Shown here: positions 34,783-43,145 of the stretch, in pieces
How the letters are laid out: each line of letters begins with the position of its first letter
Numbering within the stretch: the first letter of the stretch is position 1
NCBI GenBank assembly: GCA_903882935.1
Contig: CAIRZB010000098.1
Location: forward strand, 1-64,000
DNA: 64,000 nt
Origin: an uncultured Parafilimonas sp.
GTDB taxonomy: Bacteria > Bacteroidota > Bacteroidia > Chitinophagales > Chitinophagaceae
Direction of reading: 5' to 3'
Notes under the pieces: generated by a model
The model's input: the letters and a program-made list of their open reading frames with translations, nothing else
The model's database searches: none
What the model was told of the DNA's origin: nothing
Position numbers and translations under genes: made by a program

Positions 34783-34933
34783 TAAGGCAGTGTTCTGGGT
34801 TCCGGGTTACTTGAATCTTAATATTAAAACAATCCCGTAAACGTTAACCAGGCTGGTCAAACACAGAACATTAAACATAGAACGCAGAACCCAAAACCCA
34901 GAACCCTCTGAACATCTATAAAACACAATTGAT
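34783..34933. repeat. Repeat-rich spacer inside the efflux operon
   Basis: GTTCTGGGTT (34792-34801) is the exact reverse complement of AACCCAGAAC (34895-34904). The region before the permease is made of short variants of (C)AGAACC/AAACCC. It could form a hairpin between the adaptor and permease genes. It has no coding features. Confidence 0.5.
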
Positions 34934-37900
34934 ATGGAAAAAGGATTTTCAGGCAATATAGCAAAAGCGTTTCTTCAGAGTAAGTTAACCATACTGCTGA
35001 TGTTAGCCTTTTTACTGGTGGGCGTGTACAGCACCATGCTGATACCCCGGGAAGAAGAACCGCAGATACAGGTGCCCATGGCCGATGTATACTTAGGGTA
35101 CCCCGGTGCAGAACCCAAGGATGTGGAAACGAAGGTGGCAGCACCCATGGAAAAAATCATATCAAACATAAAAGGTGTTGAATATGTGTACTCCACCTCC
35201 ATGAAAGGGCAAACAATGCTCATCGTTCAGTTTTATGTGGGCGAAGACGTGGAACGCTCGCTGGTAAAACTGTATAGCGAGCTGATGAAGAACATGGACA
35301 AGATGCCCGCGGGCGTTACGATGCCCCTTATAAAAACCAGGGCCATAGATGATGTGCCGGTGCTAGGCCTCACATTGTGGAGCGAACATTATGATGATTA
35401 CCGGATAAAACAAATAGGGCAGCAGCTTACCAATGAAATAAAAAAAATAACGGATGTATCCGACATCAACATCCTCGGCGGCCGCAACCGTCAACTGAAA
35501 GTGGTTGTTGACAAAGACAAGATGGCCCAAAACCATGTTGACCTGCTGGCCATCAACCGTGCTTTACAGGGCGGCAACAGCCAGGCGCAGTCTGGCACAT
35601 TGTACCAGCGCGATACTGCTTTTTCAGTTGAAACAGGCAATTTTTTAACAAGTGCGGATGATGTGGCGGGCATTGTGGTAGGCGTAAATGGGCAGCAGCC
35701 CGTTTACCTTAAACAGGTGGCCACGGTAACAGACGGCCCGCAAACACCCAGCCAGTATGTGCTGTTTGGTTATGGCAGTGCCGATAGTTCGGCAGCAAAA
35801 GCATACAGGAGCAGTTACCCGGCTGTTACCCTAGCCATCAATAAGAAGAAAGGTGCCGATGCCATGGCATTGAGCGAAAAAATACTGGCAAAAGTGGGGC
35901 GCCTGAAGAAAGACCTCATCCCGTCGGATGTGCAGGTAACCGTTACCCGCAATTATGGCGAAACAGCGTCGGCCAAGGTATCGGAATTGCTGTTCCACCT
36001 TTTTATTGCCATTGTGGTGGTAACGCTGTTTGTAATGCTGGCCATGGGCTGGCGCGGCGGGCTGGTGGTATTTTTATCCGTGCCGGTAACCTTTGCATTA
36101 ACGCTGTTCAGCTACTACTTCATGCACTATACGCTTAACCGCATCACCCTGTTCGCGCTTGTATTTATCACGGGTATTGTGGTGGATGATTCCATCATCA
36201 TAGCGGAGAACATGCACCGCCATTTTAAAATGAAACGTATGCCGCCGCTACAGGCTGCGATTTACGCGATAAACGAGGTGGGCAACCCAACCATATTGGC
36301 CACCTTTACGGTGATAGCGGCGGTACTGCCCATGGCCTTCGTATCGGGCATGATGGGGCCTTACATGAGCCCCATGCCCATAGGTGCATCCATAGCCATG
36401 ATGTTCTCGTTGATCGTGGCATTGACGCTCACGCCGTATTTAGGGTACATTTTTTTACGGGAGAAAGAAAAGAAAGGCATCCAACATGAGGAAAGCAAGC
36501 CGCATACGCTGGAGCAAACCGGCATCTACAAAATATACCGCTCCTTCATACACCCCATGCTGGAGAAAAGGAGGAAACGCTGGGCATTTATTGTAAGCAT
36601 TGTAGTTGTTTTATTGGGCACGCTAACCCTGTTTTATACCAAAGCTGTACCGGTAAAAATGTTGCCGTTTGATAACAAAAATGAGTTTCAGGTAGTGATT
36701 GATATGCCAGAGGGTACCCCATTGGAAAAAACACAAGCGGCGGCCAACGATATAGCCCTGTATATTGCCAAACAGCCACTGGTTAAAAACTACCAGGAGT
36801 ACATCGGCACATCTGCCCCCATAAGCTTTAACGGGCTGGTAAGGCATTACGACTTGCGCGGCGGCGACAACATGGCCGACATACAGGTGAACATTGTGGA
36901 TAAGGAAGAGCGCAAAATGCAAAGCCACGATGTTGCCAAAGCCATGCGGCCCGCCATACAGGCGATTGCCGCAAGATATAATGCCAACGTAAAACTGGTG
37001 GAAGTGCCACCCGGCCCGCCGGTATTGTCCACCCTGGTGGCAGAGGTGTACGGCCCTGATTACAGCAAACAAATAGATATTGCGGCGCAGCTTAAACAAA
37101 GGCTTGCCCAAACTGCAGATGTGGTGGATGTTGACTGGATGGTGGAAGACAGCCAGCCCGAATACAATATTGAAGTAGACAAGGAAAAAGCCATGCGTTA
37201 CGGCATTGCCCCGGCGCAGATCACCGCCACGGTTAACGCGGCATTAACGGGCATGAACGCAGGCTTCCTGTACCAACCATCCTCATACCACCAAACCGGT
37301 ATTGAACTGCAATTGAAAGATGCCGATAAAACAAGCATGGATGATATACTTGCCGTGAATATTACAGGTTTGCAAGGCAACTCTGTTCCGCTGCGGGACC
37401 TTGTGACGGTGACCAGACAAACGAGGCAAAAAAGCATTTACCGCAAAAACCAGAAAGAAGTGGTGTATGTGCTGGCAGATATGGCCGGCAAGTTGGAAAG
37501 CCCTTTCTATGCCATATCCAAAGTGTCGGACAGTTTAAAGAACATAAAAGTGCCTGCGGGTTACAGCCTTGGCGAAGAATATACCAAACAGCCCGAAGAA
37601 GAAAATAACTACACTGTAAAATGGGACGGTGAATGGCAGATAACCTTCGAGGTGTTCCGCGACCTGGGTATAGCGTTTGCGGCCGTTATCGTCATCATCT
37701 ACATACTTATAGTGGGCTGGTTTCAAAACTTTACCGTGCCGTTGGTTATGCTTGCCGCCATCCCCTTGTCGCTCATCGGCATCGTGCTTGGCCACTGGAT
37801 GCTGGGTGCTTATTTCACGGCCACCTCCATGATTGGGTTTATTGCACTGGCCGGGGTGATGGTGCGCAACTCCGTGTTGCTGATAGATTTTATAAACATC

Positions 37901-38137
37901 CGCATCCGCGAAGGCATACCCCTTAAACAGGCCATCATCGAAGCGGGTGCTGTAAGAACAACCCCCATCCTGCTAACGGCTGGTGCGGTGGCACTGGGCG
38001 CGGTGATTATACTGTTCGACCCCATCTTCCAGGGGCTTGCCATATCGCTTATGGGCGGTACCATCACATCAACCTTCCTTACCCTGCTTGTGGTGCCGTT
38101 GCTGTATTATAAAATGATGCGTAAAAAAGTTAAATAG
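34934..38137 (+). CDS. RND-superfamily efflux permease
   Basis: 1067-residue inner-membrane proton-driven pump with 12 membrane segments and two large periplasmic domains. The first segment is LTILLMLAFLLVGVY. The TM4 proton-relay region is FITGIVVDDSIIIAEN with the two Asp of drug/solvent-type (HAE-like) pumps. The second-half counterpart is IALAGVMVRNSVLLIDF. Metal-pump signatures are not evident, so the substrate is probably organic. Third gene of the TolC-adaptor-RND set, closed by the terminator at 38147. Confidence 0.95.
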   Translation: MEKGFSGNIAKAFLQSKLTILLMLAFLLVGVYSTMLIPREEEPQIQVPMADVYLGYPGAEPKDVETKVAAPMEKIISNIKGVEYVYSTSMKGQTMLIVQFYVGEDVERSLVKLYSELMKNMDKMPAGVTMPLIKTRAIDDVPVLGLTLWSEHYDDYRIKQIGQQLTNEIKKITDVSDINILGGRNRQLKVVVDKDKMAQNHVDLLAINRALQGGNSQAQSGTLYQRDTAFSVETGNFLTSADDVAGIVVGVNGQQPVYLKQVATVTDGPQTPSQYVLFGYGSADSSAAKAYRSSYPAVTLAINKKKGADAMALSEKILAKVGRLKKDLIPSDVQVTVTRNYGETASAKVSELLFHLFIAIVVVTLFVMLAMGWRGGLVVFLSVPVTFALTLFSYYFMHYTLNRITLFALVFITGIVVDDSIIIAENMHRHFKMKRMPPLQAAIYAINEVGNPTILATFTVIAAVLPMAFVSGMMGPYMSPMPIGASIAMMFSLIVALTLTPYLGYIFLREKEKKGIQHEESKPHTLEQTGIYKIYRSFIHPMLEKRRKRWAFIVSIVVVLLGTLTLFYTKAVPVKMLPFDNKNEFQVVIDMPEGTPLEKTQAAANDIALYIAKQPLVKNYQEYIGTSAPISFNGLVRHYDLRGGDNMADIQVNIVDKEERKMQSHDVAKAMRPAIQAIAARYNANVKLVEVPPGPPVLSTLVAEVYGPDYSKQIDIAAQLKQRLAQTADVVDVDWMVEDSQPEYNIEVDKEKAMRYGIAPAQITATVNAALTGMNAGFLYQPSSYHQTGIELQLKDADKTSMDDILAVNITGLQGNSVPLRDLVTVTRQTRQKSIYRKNQKEVVYVLADMAGKLESPFYAISKVSDSLKNIKVPAGYSLGEEYTKQPEEENNYTVKWDGEWQITFEVFRDLGIAFAAVIVIIYILIVGWFQNFTVPLVMLAAIPLSLIGIVLGHWMLGAYFTATSMIGFIALAGVMVRNSVLLIDFINIRIREGIPLKQAIIEAGAVRTTPILLTAGAVALGAVIILFDPIFQGLAISLMGGTITSTFLTLLVVPLLYYKMMRKKVK

Positions 38138-38146
38138 AAAAACCGG

Positions 38147-38180
38147 GCCGGGCAGCGGCCAATGCAGCACCCGGCTTTTT
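38147..38180 (+). terminator. Intrinsic terminator after the RND permease
   Basis: GCCGGG (38147-38152) pairs with CCCGGC (38170-38175), followed by TTTTT. Any expression of the two small genes downstream from the efflux promoter would need read-through. Confidence 0.77.
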
Positions 38181-38202
38181 AACCATTTTAAAACATTTAT
38201 GT

Positions 38203-38517
38203 ATGAAACTATTGATAGCGCTTTGCCTGGAAGAAGACCGACAAACGGTGGCGGCCATTTTTAAAAGAGCGGAAATAGGCATTTACAGTGCGGTGGAAAC
38301 TACCGGCTTTAAAGGCTTTGCACCTGCCAACCTGTTAGATGACTGGTTCAGCAGCGGCGGAGACGCGTTCAGCTCCGCTGCAATGTTCAGCTTTACAACG
38401 GTAGAACTCGCGGCCAAAGCTTTGTTATTGGTAAAACAATATAACACTGATAACCCCACCAACTTCCCGGTTAGGGCATTTATTATGCCTGTGGATGCCT
38501 CTTCTCACGAGAATTAA
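38203..38517 (+). CDS. PII-like / DUF3240-like small protein
   Basis: 104 residues, family uncertain. The start MKLLIALCLEEDRQTVAAIF and the ending NFPVRAFIMPVDA fit the beta-alpha-beta, beta-alpha-beta order of PII-like proteins, several of which sit beside RND or ion transporters and may sense a small ligand. No T-loop can be matched with confidence. It follows the RND terminator by 22 bp and precedes a DUF2892 gene by 11 bp, on the same strand. Confidence 0.6.
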   Translation: MKLLIALCLEEDRQTVAAIFKRAEIGIYSAVETTGFKGFAPANLLDDWFSSGGDAFSSAAMFSFTTVELAAKALLLVKQYNTDNPTNFPVRAFIMPVDASSHEN

Positions 38518-38528
38518 AAATTGACACT

Positions 38529-38732
38529 ATGAAAGAAAGAATTGTTCGCGCCGTAGCAGGCAGCTTGGTACTAATAGCCCTGGTGCTTGCAGTAGCTGTA
38601 AATATCCACTGGTTATGGCTCGCTGTTTTTGTTGGTGTAAACCTGCTGCAGTCATCAGTTAGCAGATTTTGCCCGCTGGAAAAAATATTGCAAGCCGCCG
38701 GGATGGATAAGACCTCCAAACGCATTAATTAA
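38529..38732 (+). CDS. DUF2892 membrane protein (YgaP-like)
   Basis: 67 residues. Two membrane segments (about 10-27 and 30-46) are followed by SRFCPLEKIL, the Cys-containing signature of DUF2892 proteins, which is also in the membrane part of the rhodanese YgaP. 11 bp after the PII-like gene. One of three members of the group in this island; the role is unknown but the rhodanese link points to sulfur. Confidence 0.82.
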   Translation: MKERIVRAVAGSLVLIALVLAVAVNIHWLWLAVFVGVNLLQSSVSRFCPLEKILQAAGMDKTSKRIN

Positions 38733-38910
38733 AACGGGTTGAAAAACACTAGGCAGCGCACAAAGCCGCATCATTCATGTTCGCAGCTTTGCGCTTTTGG
38801 GGAAACATTTTTTTCAGCCAGCCCCCGGTGGGCATCGGGTTGCGCGCAAAAAACGCAAAGCCACTAAGCAAGCAGGCTCCCCATAGCTTAGCCAAAAGCC
38901 CGCAATGCAA

Positions 38911-38942
38911 AAGGCAGCAATGCGTTACTGCGTTGCTGCCTT
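38911..38942. terminator. 10-bp hairpin between convergent DUF2892 genes
   Basis: AAGGCAGCAA and TTGCTGCCTT form a perfect stem with a 12-base loop. On the minus strand it is followed by TTTTGC, so it may end the DUF2892 transcript that stops at 38970. Confidence 0.45.
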
Positions 38943-38969
38943 CCATCCAACCCCTACAAAACCAATCCC

Positions 38970-39179
38970 CTACGCTTTTTTTACTTTGCAAGTGTTAATG
39001 CCAACAATAGTGTACAGTGGGCAAAAACTAACCAAGCTTGTTAATAGAAACACACCACCCACGGCGGCCAAAACTATGCCCCATGTACCTTCCACCGTTT
39101 TAAGGGCATACAGTAGTATAAACGCAACCCCAAGTATAATGCGGATAATGCGGTCAGCAGAGCCCATATTTTTTTTCAT
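38970..39179 (-). CDS. DUF2892 membrane protein (YgaP-like)
   Basis: 69 residues from ATG 39179; the frame is open for 25 more codons, but MKKNMGSADRIIRIILGVAF is the usual start of the family. Two membrane segments are followed by FCPLYTIVGINTC with the conserved Cys-Pro and a second Cys. Convergent with the copy at 38529. A near-perfect Crp-type promoter lies upstream (39218-39263), which ties this gene to the rest of the island. Confidence 0.85.
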   Translation of the reverse strand: MKKNMGSADRIIRIILGVAFILLYALKTVEGTWGIVLAAVGGVFLLTSLVSFCPLYTIVGINTCKVKKA

Positions 39180-39217
39180 GGCAAAGTTTTTTGATAAAGA
39201 ATGTTTGTTTATAAAGG

Positions 39218-39263
39218 CAAAGCTAAAACGCAGCGGCATTACCAACCGTGACATGAGTCACGG
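39218..39263 (-). promoter_or_regulatory. Predicted Crp-type operator and promoter of the minus-strand DUF2892 gene
   Basis: CCGTGACATGAGTCACGG (39246-39263) is a perfect 6-bp inverted repeat with a 6-bp spacer. On the minus strand a perfect TAnnTTTG (TAGCTTTG, 39225 to 39218) begins exactly 29.5 bp from its centre, the same spacing as at 30371 and 32255. The ATG at 39179 is 38 bp beyond. Confidence 0.8.
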
Positions 39264-39665
39264 CGAGGGCTGACTAACATCAACGCGCAAACAAAGCGTT
39301 TCATGTGACTAATGCAGCATAAGCACCACATAAAAATTCCACTAAAATAAATGAATTTATGCAACCAGCACATCTAAAAAAGCAATATGCCCCTACGCAG
39401 GATTTGGAATATGTAAAAGTTACTGCATACAATATAAGCTTATTGCAACAGCAATTTTCACAACCCTTTTTTTAGTAATTGTGGCTTAACGGCAGTGCAG
39501 TTTGTTCTGTTGATTTCAACCCTTTGAACGGGGTATGCGTTTGTATAGATTGATTGGAGCAAACTAATGGATTGTAAGACATTTGCGGCCCAATGTGGTG
39601 GCAATAAAGTTAGTGGCCATTGGCAACACTTAGCAAGAAATTGGAGAGTGAGAATATAAAAAACT
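39264..39665. other. 402-bp gene-free stretch
   Basis: AT-rich spacer between the DUF2892 promoter and the RRM terminator. I see no credible gene, RNA or repeat in it. Confidence 0.5.
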
Positions 39666-39702
39666 AAAAGAAAACAGCAGCTACAACCGCCGTTTTCTTT
39701 TA
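39666..39702 (-). terminator. Hairpin ending the RRM gene
   Basis: AAAAGAAAAC (39666-39675) pairs with GTTTTCTTTT (39693-39702) around a partly paired core containing CAGC and GC-rich bases. Read on the minus strand it ends in CTTTT followed by AGTTTTTT, 8 bp after the RRM stop. Confidence 0.62.
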
Positions 39703-39709
39703 TACAATA

Positions 39710-40000
39710 TTACCACTTACGGCTGCCGCTTTTGTCGCTGTAGTCGGTACGCCTAGGTTCTTTGGGCCTTGCTTGTGCAACAAATAACGGGCGCCCTTCA
39801 ATCTCTTTATTGTTAAGCCCTACAATAGCTTCGTTAGCTTCTGCGTCACTGGGCATATCAACAAAAGCAAACCCGCGCGATTTTTGGGTTAGCACATCCA
39901 TAACCAGCCTAGCTGATTTTACTGCGCCGTACTTGCCGAATAAATTTTTTAAATCTTCTTCACTAGTGTGATAGCTAACATTAGAAACGTACATGTTCAT
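39710..40000 (-). CDS. RNA-binding protein with one RRM domain
   Basis: 96 residues from ATG 40000 (an ATG two codons later is also possible; TTG 40009 is less likely). A single RRM: RNP2 is MYVSNVSYHTSEEDL and RNP1 is SRGFAFVDMP. The C-terminal tail PRRTDYSDKSGSRKW is basic and short. Proteins of this kind are small cytoplasmic RNA binders, often cold-induced in cyanobacteria and Bacteroidota; the targets are unknown. Single gene with its own terminator. Confidence 0.93.
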   Translation of the reverse strand: MNMYVSNVSYHTSEEDLKNLFGKYGAVKSARLVMDVLTQKSRGFAFVDMPSDAEANEAIVGLNNKEIEGRPLFVAQARPKEPRRTDYSDKSGSRKW

Positions 40001-40182
40001 AATAAACAAAAATTTTGATAGAATGTATTAGGTTAGATTAGCACCGTAAAAACCAAAAATGCACAGGTGATACTTTAGCAGAAAGCAAAAAAACTGTTCA
40101 GGCGTGGAGTATAAACAAATACTAATATAGGTGAAGGTATGCACATTGCATTACCCCACCAATTATAATATATAAATTACTG

Positions 40183-41262
40183 CTACTTTAACTGAAACTG
40201 CTTTGAACCCAGCTGCTTCATTAACCGCACATGCGATGCAAGGGCCCCTGCCATTGTTTTGTATGAGTGGTAGGGTATGTTGAATGAGTTACATGTTTCC
40301 TTCACAATTTTACTTAGTGCTGGATAATGCACATGGCTGATGCGGGGAAAAAGATGGTGTTCCACCTGAAAATTTAAACCGCCCACAAACCACGAGATCA
40401 TTTTGTTTCTTTCGGCAAAATTTGCGGTGGTCATCAACTCGTGCACTGCCCATTCGCTCTGTATTACTTTAGGTGCTTCCCCAGCTTCTTCAAAAGAAGT
40501 TTTTTCCACCACATGCGCCAGTTGAAAAACAACTGACAAGGTAAGCCCCATGGCTATGTTAACCAACAAATAACCCACCAACCAAGCACCCCAGCCAACG
40601 CAGTAAATGGGTACAATTATGTAAAAAACTGCATACAACAATTTGCTAACCCAAAAAATAATGTGCTCCCTAACAGGTATCTTCATATCTGTAACCACAA
40701 TTTTTCTGGAAAAGTATTTAAGCATATCCGTTAAATACACCCACAATATGGTGCTTAGCGAATAGAGCAGAAACATATAAATAAACTGATACCGGTGTGC
40801 GGGCTTCCATTGCTGTGTGGGGCAATGCCTTAATAAGGGCGACTTTACAATATCATCGTCCACACCATCCACATTCGTATACGTATGGTGTATTATATTG
40901 TGCTTTATTTTCCAAATAAAGGCGTTGCTACCCAATGCATTCATTGTTAAGCTCATGGTATCGTTAACCCATTTCTTGCCGGAAAAACTGCCGTGGCAGG
41001 CATCGTGCATAATATTAAACGCAATGGATACAAGCGTTAAGCCAAGCCCAATTGACAAAACAATACCTACAAAGGCATGGTAACTGCCAAACAATAGAAA
41101 AGCGTATAAAAAAAGGGCCAAGGGAAATAATATCAACGCCTTAATATATAGTTTATAATTGCCTGTCTTCTTTATTTGATTTTTTGCAAAATAATCATCC
41201 ACCGATTTTTTCAGCGACTTGAAAAACACCTGCTCTTTGTTGTTAAATGAAACTTTAGCCAT
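40183..41262 (-). CDS. Membrane fatty-acid desaturase (acyl-CoA or acyl-lipid, front-end type)
   Basis: 359-residue di-iron desaturase with four main membrane segments. The three His boxes are HDACHGS (about 106-112), HNIIHHTYTN (about 142-151) and QVEHHLFPRISH (about 300-311). The glutamine in the third box (Q-x-x-H-H) is typical of front-end or linoleoyl-CoA-type enzymes, but no cytochrome b5 domain is present. It likely introduces a double bond into membrane acyl chains; position unknown. Monocistronic. Confidence 0.92.
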   Translation of the reverse strand: MAKVSFNNKEQVFFKSLKKSVDDYFAKNQIKKTGNYKLYIKALILFPLALFLYAFLLFGSYHAFVGIVLSIGLGLTLVSIAFNIMHDACHGSFSGKKWVNDTMSLTMNALGSNAFIWKIKHNIIHHTYTNVDGVDDDIVKSPLLRHCPTQQWKPAHRYQFIYMFLLYSLSTILWVYLTDMLKYFSRKIVVTDMKIPVREHIIFWVSKLLYAVFYIIVPIYCVGWGAWLVGYLLVNIAMGLTLSVVFQLAHVVEKTSFEEAGEAPKVIQSEWAVHELMTTANFAERNKMISWFVGGLNFQVEHHLFPRISHVHYPALSKIVKETCNSFNIPYHSYKTMAGALASHVRLMKQLGSKQFQLK

Positions 41263-41699
41263 GGTATGTGGTTGGGCACATGCTGAATTGCAGTGCTGCC
41301 AACGCGTTAAAAGTAGGCTAATTACCCCAATATGGTTTGGTAATTTTTTGTTGCAATGCCATTGCTGCGTTTGGCAAATACCCTTACTGTAATAAAATAA
41401 TTGAAAAACTGTGGATTATTTATAATACCTTTATAAGCAAGACATCGCCTTTTTGACAAACTTGACGGTTTCCCTCTATTAATTGTACGCCCTGTAATAC
41501 GCTTAACAGCTATCGCGCTACCTGTTACCTGCATAAACAATCCGGCATTTAATAATGGCTAATAAAATAGCAACCATTAATTTTTAAGGGGCGTAATACC
41601 TAATGGATTAAAAGAAGCTTGTTTAACAACACAGCACCCTTATGGCAGTAATTGATTAACAAAAATAACCATTGCAACCTAATATTAAAATACTTTACA
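41263..41699. other. 437-bp gene-free stretch
   Basis: AT-rich region between the desaturase and the small gene at 41700. The short open frames in it show no coding character, and I see no RNA gene or repeat. Confidence 0.45.
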
Positions 41700-41960
41700 A
41701 TGAATATTGAGCAAATAGAAAAATTTCTTGGCAAGCAAAAATCGCACAAAGGCGAACAGGTGAAAATAAGCTTTAAAAAACGGGAAACCATGTACGGGCT
41801 ATTTGTGGAAGGCAAAGACTACAACGACCTAAAGGCAAAAAACTTTTGGCGTGTTGTTTCCGTGCCCAACATGCAGGCTTGGAATGAGTCGAAGGATGCC
41901 AACTTGGCTAAAATATTCGACGGCTCAGGTTTTTCGAGGCTTGGCGTAAACGACATTTAG
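41700..41960 (+). CDS. Small hypothetical protein
   Basis: 86 residues from ATG 41700 (frame open 16 codons earlier). Family not recognised. It is soluble, basic and charged, with no signal or membrane segment. MNIEQIEKFLGKQKSHKGEQ suggests a helix, then KISFKKRETMYGLFVEG and KNFWRVVSV look like strands. Its stop is 60 bp before the transglutaminase-like gene on the same strand, so cotranscription is possible. Confidence 0.6.
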   Translation: MNIEQIEKFLGKQKSHKGEQVKISFKKRETMYGLFVEGKDYNDLKAKNFWRVVSVPNMQAWNESKDANLAKIFDGSGFSRLGVNDI

Positions 41961-42019
41961 CCAAAATATTGTGTGGGCCGCCCGGGCCTAACGCTTTGTA
42001 TAACACCTACAAAAACACC

Positions 42020-42892
42020 ATGGCCGTAAAAATATTAATACAACACAGCACCGTTTACAGCTATAGCCAGCCAGTATTGCTTTCAACGCATAAAATAAGG
42101 CTTAAGCCCACTGCCGACTGTGCAACTGCCATTGAAAACTATTCGCTAACCATTTACCCGAGCAACCATGTTGTGCATTGGTTGCAGGACCCATTTGGCA
42201 ATTTTGAAGCCAGGGTTGACTTTCAGGGTAGTGTGCAGCAACTGGTAATTGACGTAGAAATAACCGCTGTAATGCAGCCCGTGAACCCGTTTGATTTTTT
42301 TGTGGATGATTATGCGCAGGATTTTCCTTTTGAATACACCGGCAAACTAAAACGGGAACTTTACCTGTACCTTGAAACAAACTACAGCGACATTGCTATA
42401 AACACTTGGCTACAAAAGGTTAACCGTAGCAAAACGGAGACAATCTCCTTTCTATCAACGCTAACCAGCATAGTGTATAACGATATTGCCTACAAGGTAC
42501 GTATGCAACCAGGGGTACAAACGCCAGGGGAATCGTTGCAATTGGGCTCGGGCTCATGCAGGGATTCTGCTTGGCTGCTGGTGCAAATATTACGCAACTT
42601 ACAACTAGCTGCCCGTTTCGTGTCGGGCTATATCGTGCAATTTGCCAACGGTTTTGCCAACACCAGTAACAACGAACCGGGTACCACAGGGCTGCATGCG
42701 TGGGTGGAGGTGTACATACCCGGTGCCGGGTGGATAGGGCTTGACCCATCGAACGGCCTTTTTGCGGCAGAGGGGTATATGCCGCTTGCCCGTACACCTG
42801 ACTATGAGGACGCCGCAGCCGTTACGGGTACAGCAAGCATTAGCGACACCCTACTAACTTTTAGCAACAAGGTTATGAGGCTTTATAATTAG
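42020..42892 (+). CDS. Transglutaminase-like (papain-fold) protein
   Basis: 290 residues from ATG 42020. The N-terminal beta domain starts STVYSYSQPVLLSTHKIRLK (bacterial transglutaminase N-terminal region). The catalytic triad is suggested by GSGSCRDSAWLLV (Cys), GLHAWVEVYIPGAGWIGLD (His) and DPSNGL (Asp). No signal peptide. Proteins of this kind are peptidases or amidases in peptide processing; the substrate is unknown. Small unknown genes lie on both sides. Confidence 0.9.
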   Translation: MAVKILIQHSTVYSYSQPVLLSTHKIRLKPTADCATAIENYSLTIYPSNHVVHWLQDPFGNFEARVDFQGSVQQLVIDVEITAVMQPVNPFDFFVDDYAQDFPFEYTGKLKRELYLYLETNYSDIAINTWLQKVNRSKTETISFLSTLTSIVYNDIAYKVRMQPGVQTPGESLQLGSGSCRDSAWLLVQILRNLQLAARFVSGYIVQFANGFANTSNNEPGTTGLHAWVEVYIPGAGWIGLDPSNGLFAAEGYMPLARTPDYEDAAAVTGTASISDTLLTFSNKVMRLYN

Positions 42893-42947
42893 CAACAGGT
42901 AGCCATTAGCCATAACAATATTAATAAACAAGCAATTTTAAGAGTAT

Positions 42948-43145
42948 ATGTACACAAAGCAAATTGACAGTTCGTTTTCAACAGAACAGGCCGCAAGGGA
43001 ATATGCAAGCAAGGAATCAAGCGCAAACCGTAGCCGTTTGTATATAATATTAACAGCAGACGAATACTTTGTAACTGCCACTAAAGACGTACAGCCTTAT
43101 GAAAAACTGATAGCCAGTTATATAGGTGGCCTTACCGGTAAATAG
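42948..43145 (+). CDS. Small hypothetical protein
   Basis: 65 residues, soluble, family not recognised. Alternating charge with TEQAAREYASKESSANRS (helix) and LYIILTADEYFVTAT (strands) gives a believable small fold, and the gene follows the transglutaminase-like gene by 55 bp on the same strand. The absence of a family makes the call tentative. Confidence 0.5.
   Translation: MYTKQIDSSFSTEQAAREYASKESSANRSRLYIILTADEYFVTATKDVQPYEKLIASYIGGLTGK

Noticed and set aside
32317-38137. Heavy-metal (Cus/Czc-type) efflux
   Set aside because: The TM4 region has the two Asp of drug-type pumps and no His- or Met-rich metal sites are seen in the adaptor, so a metal substrate is not supported.
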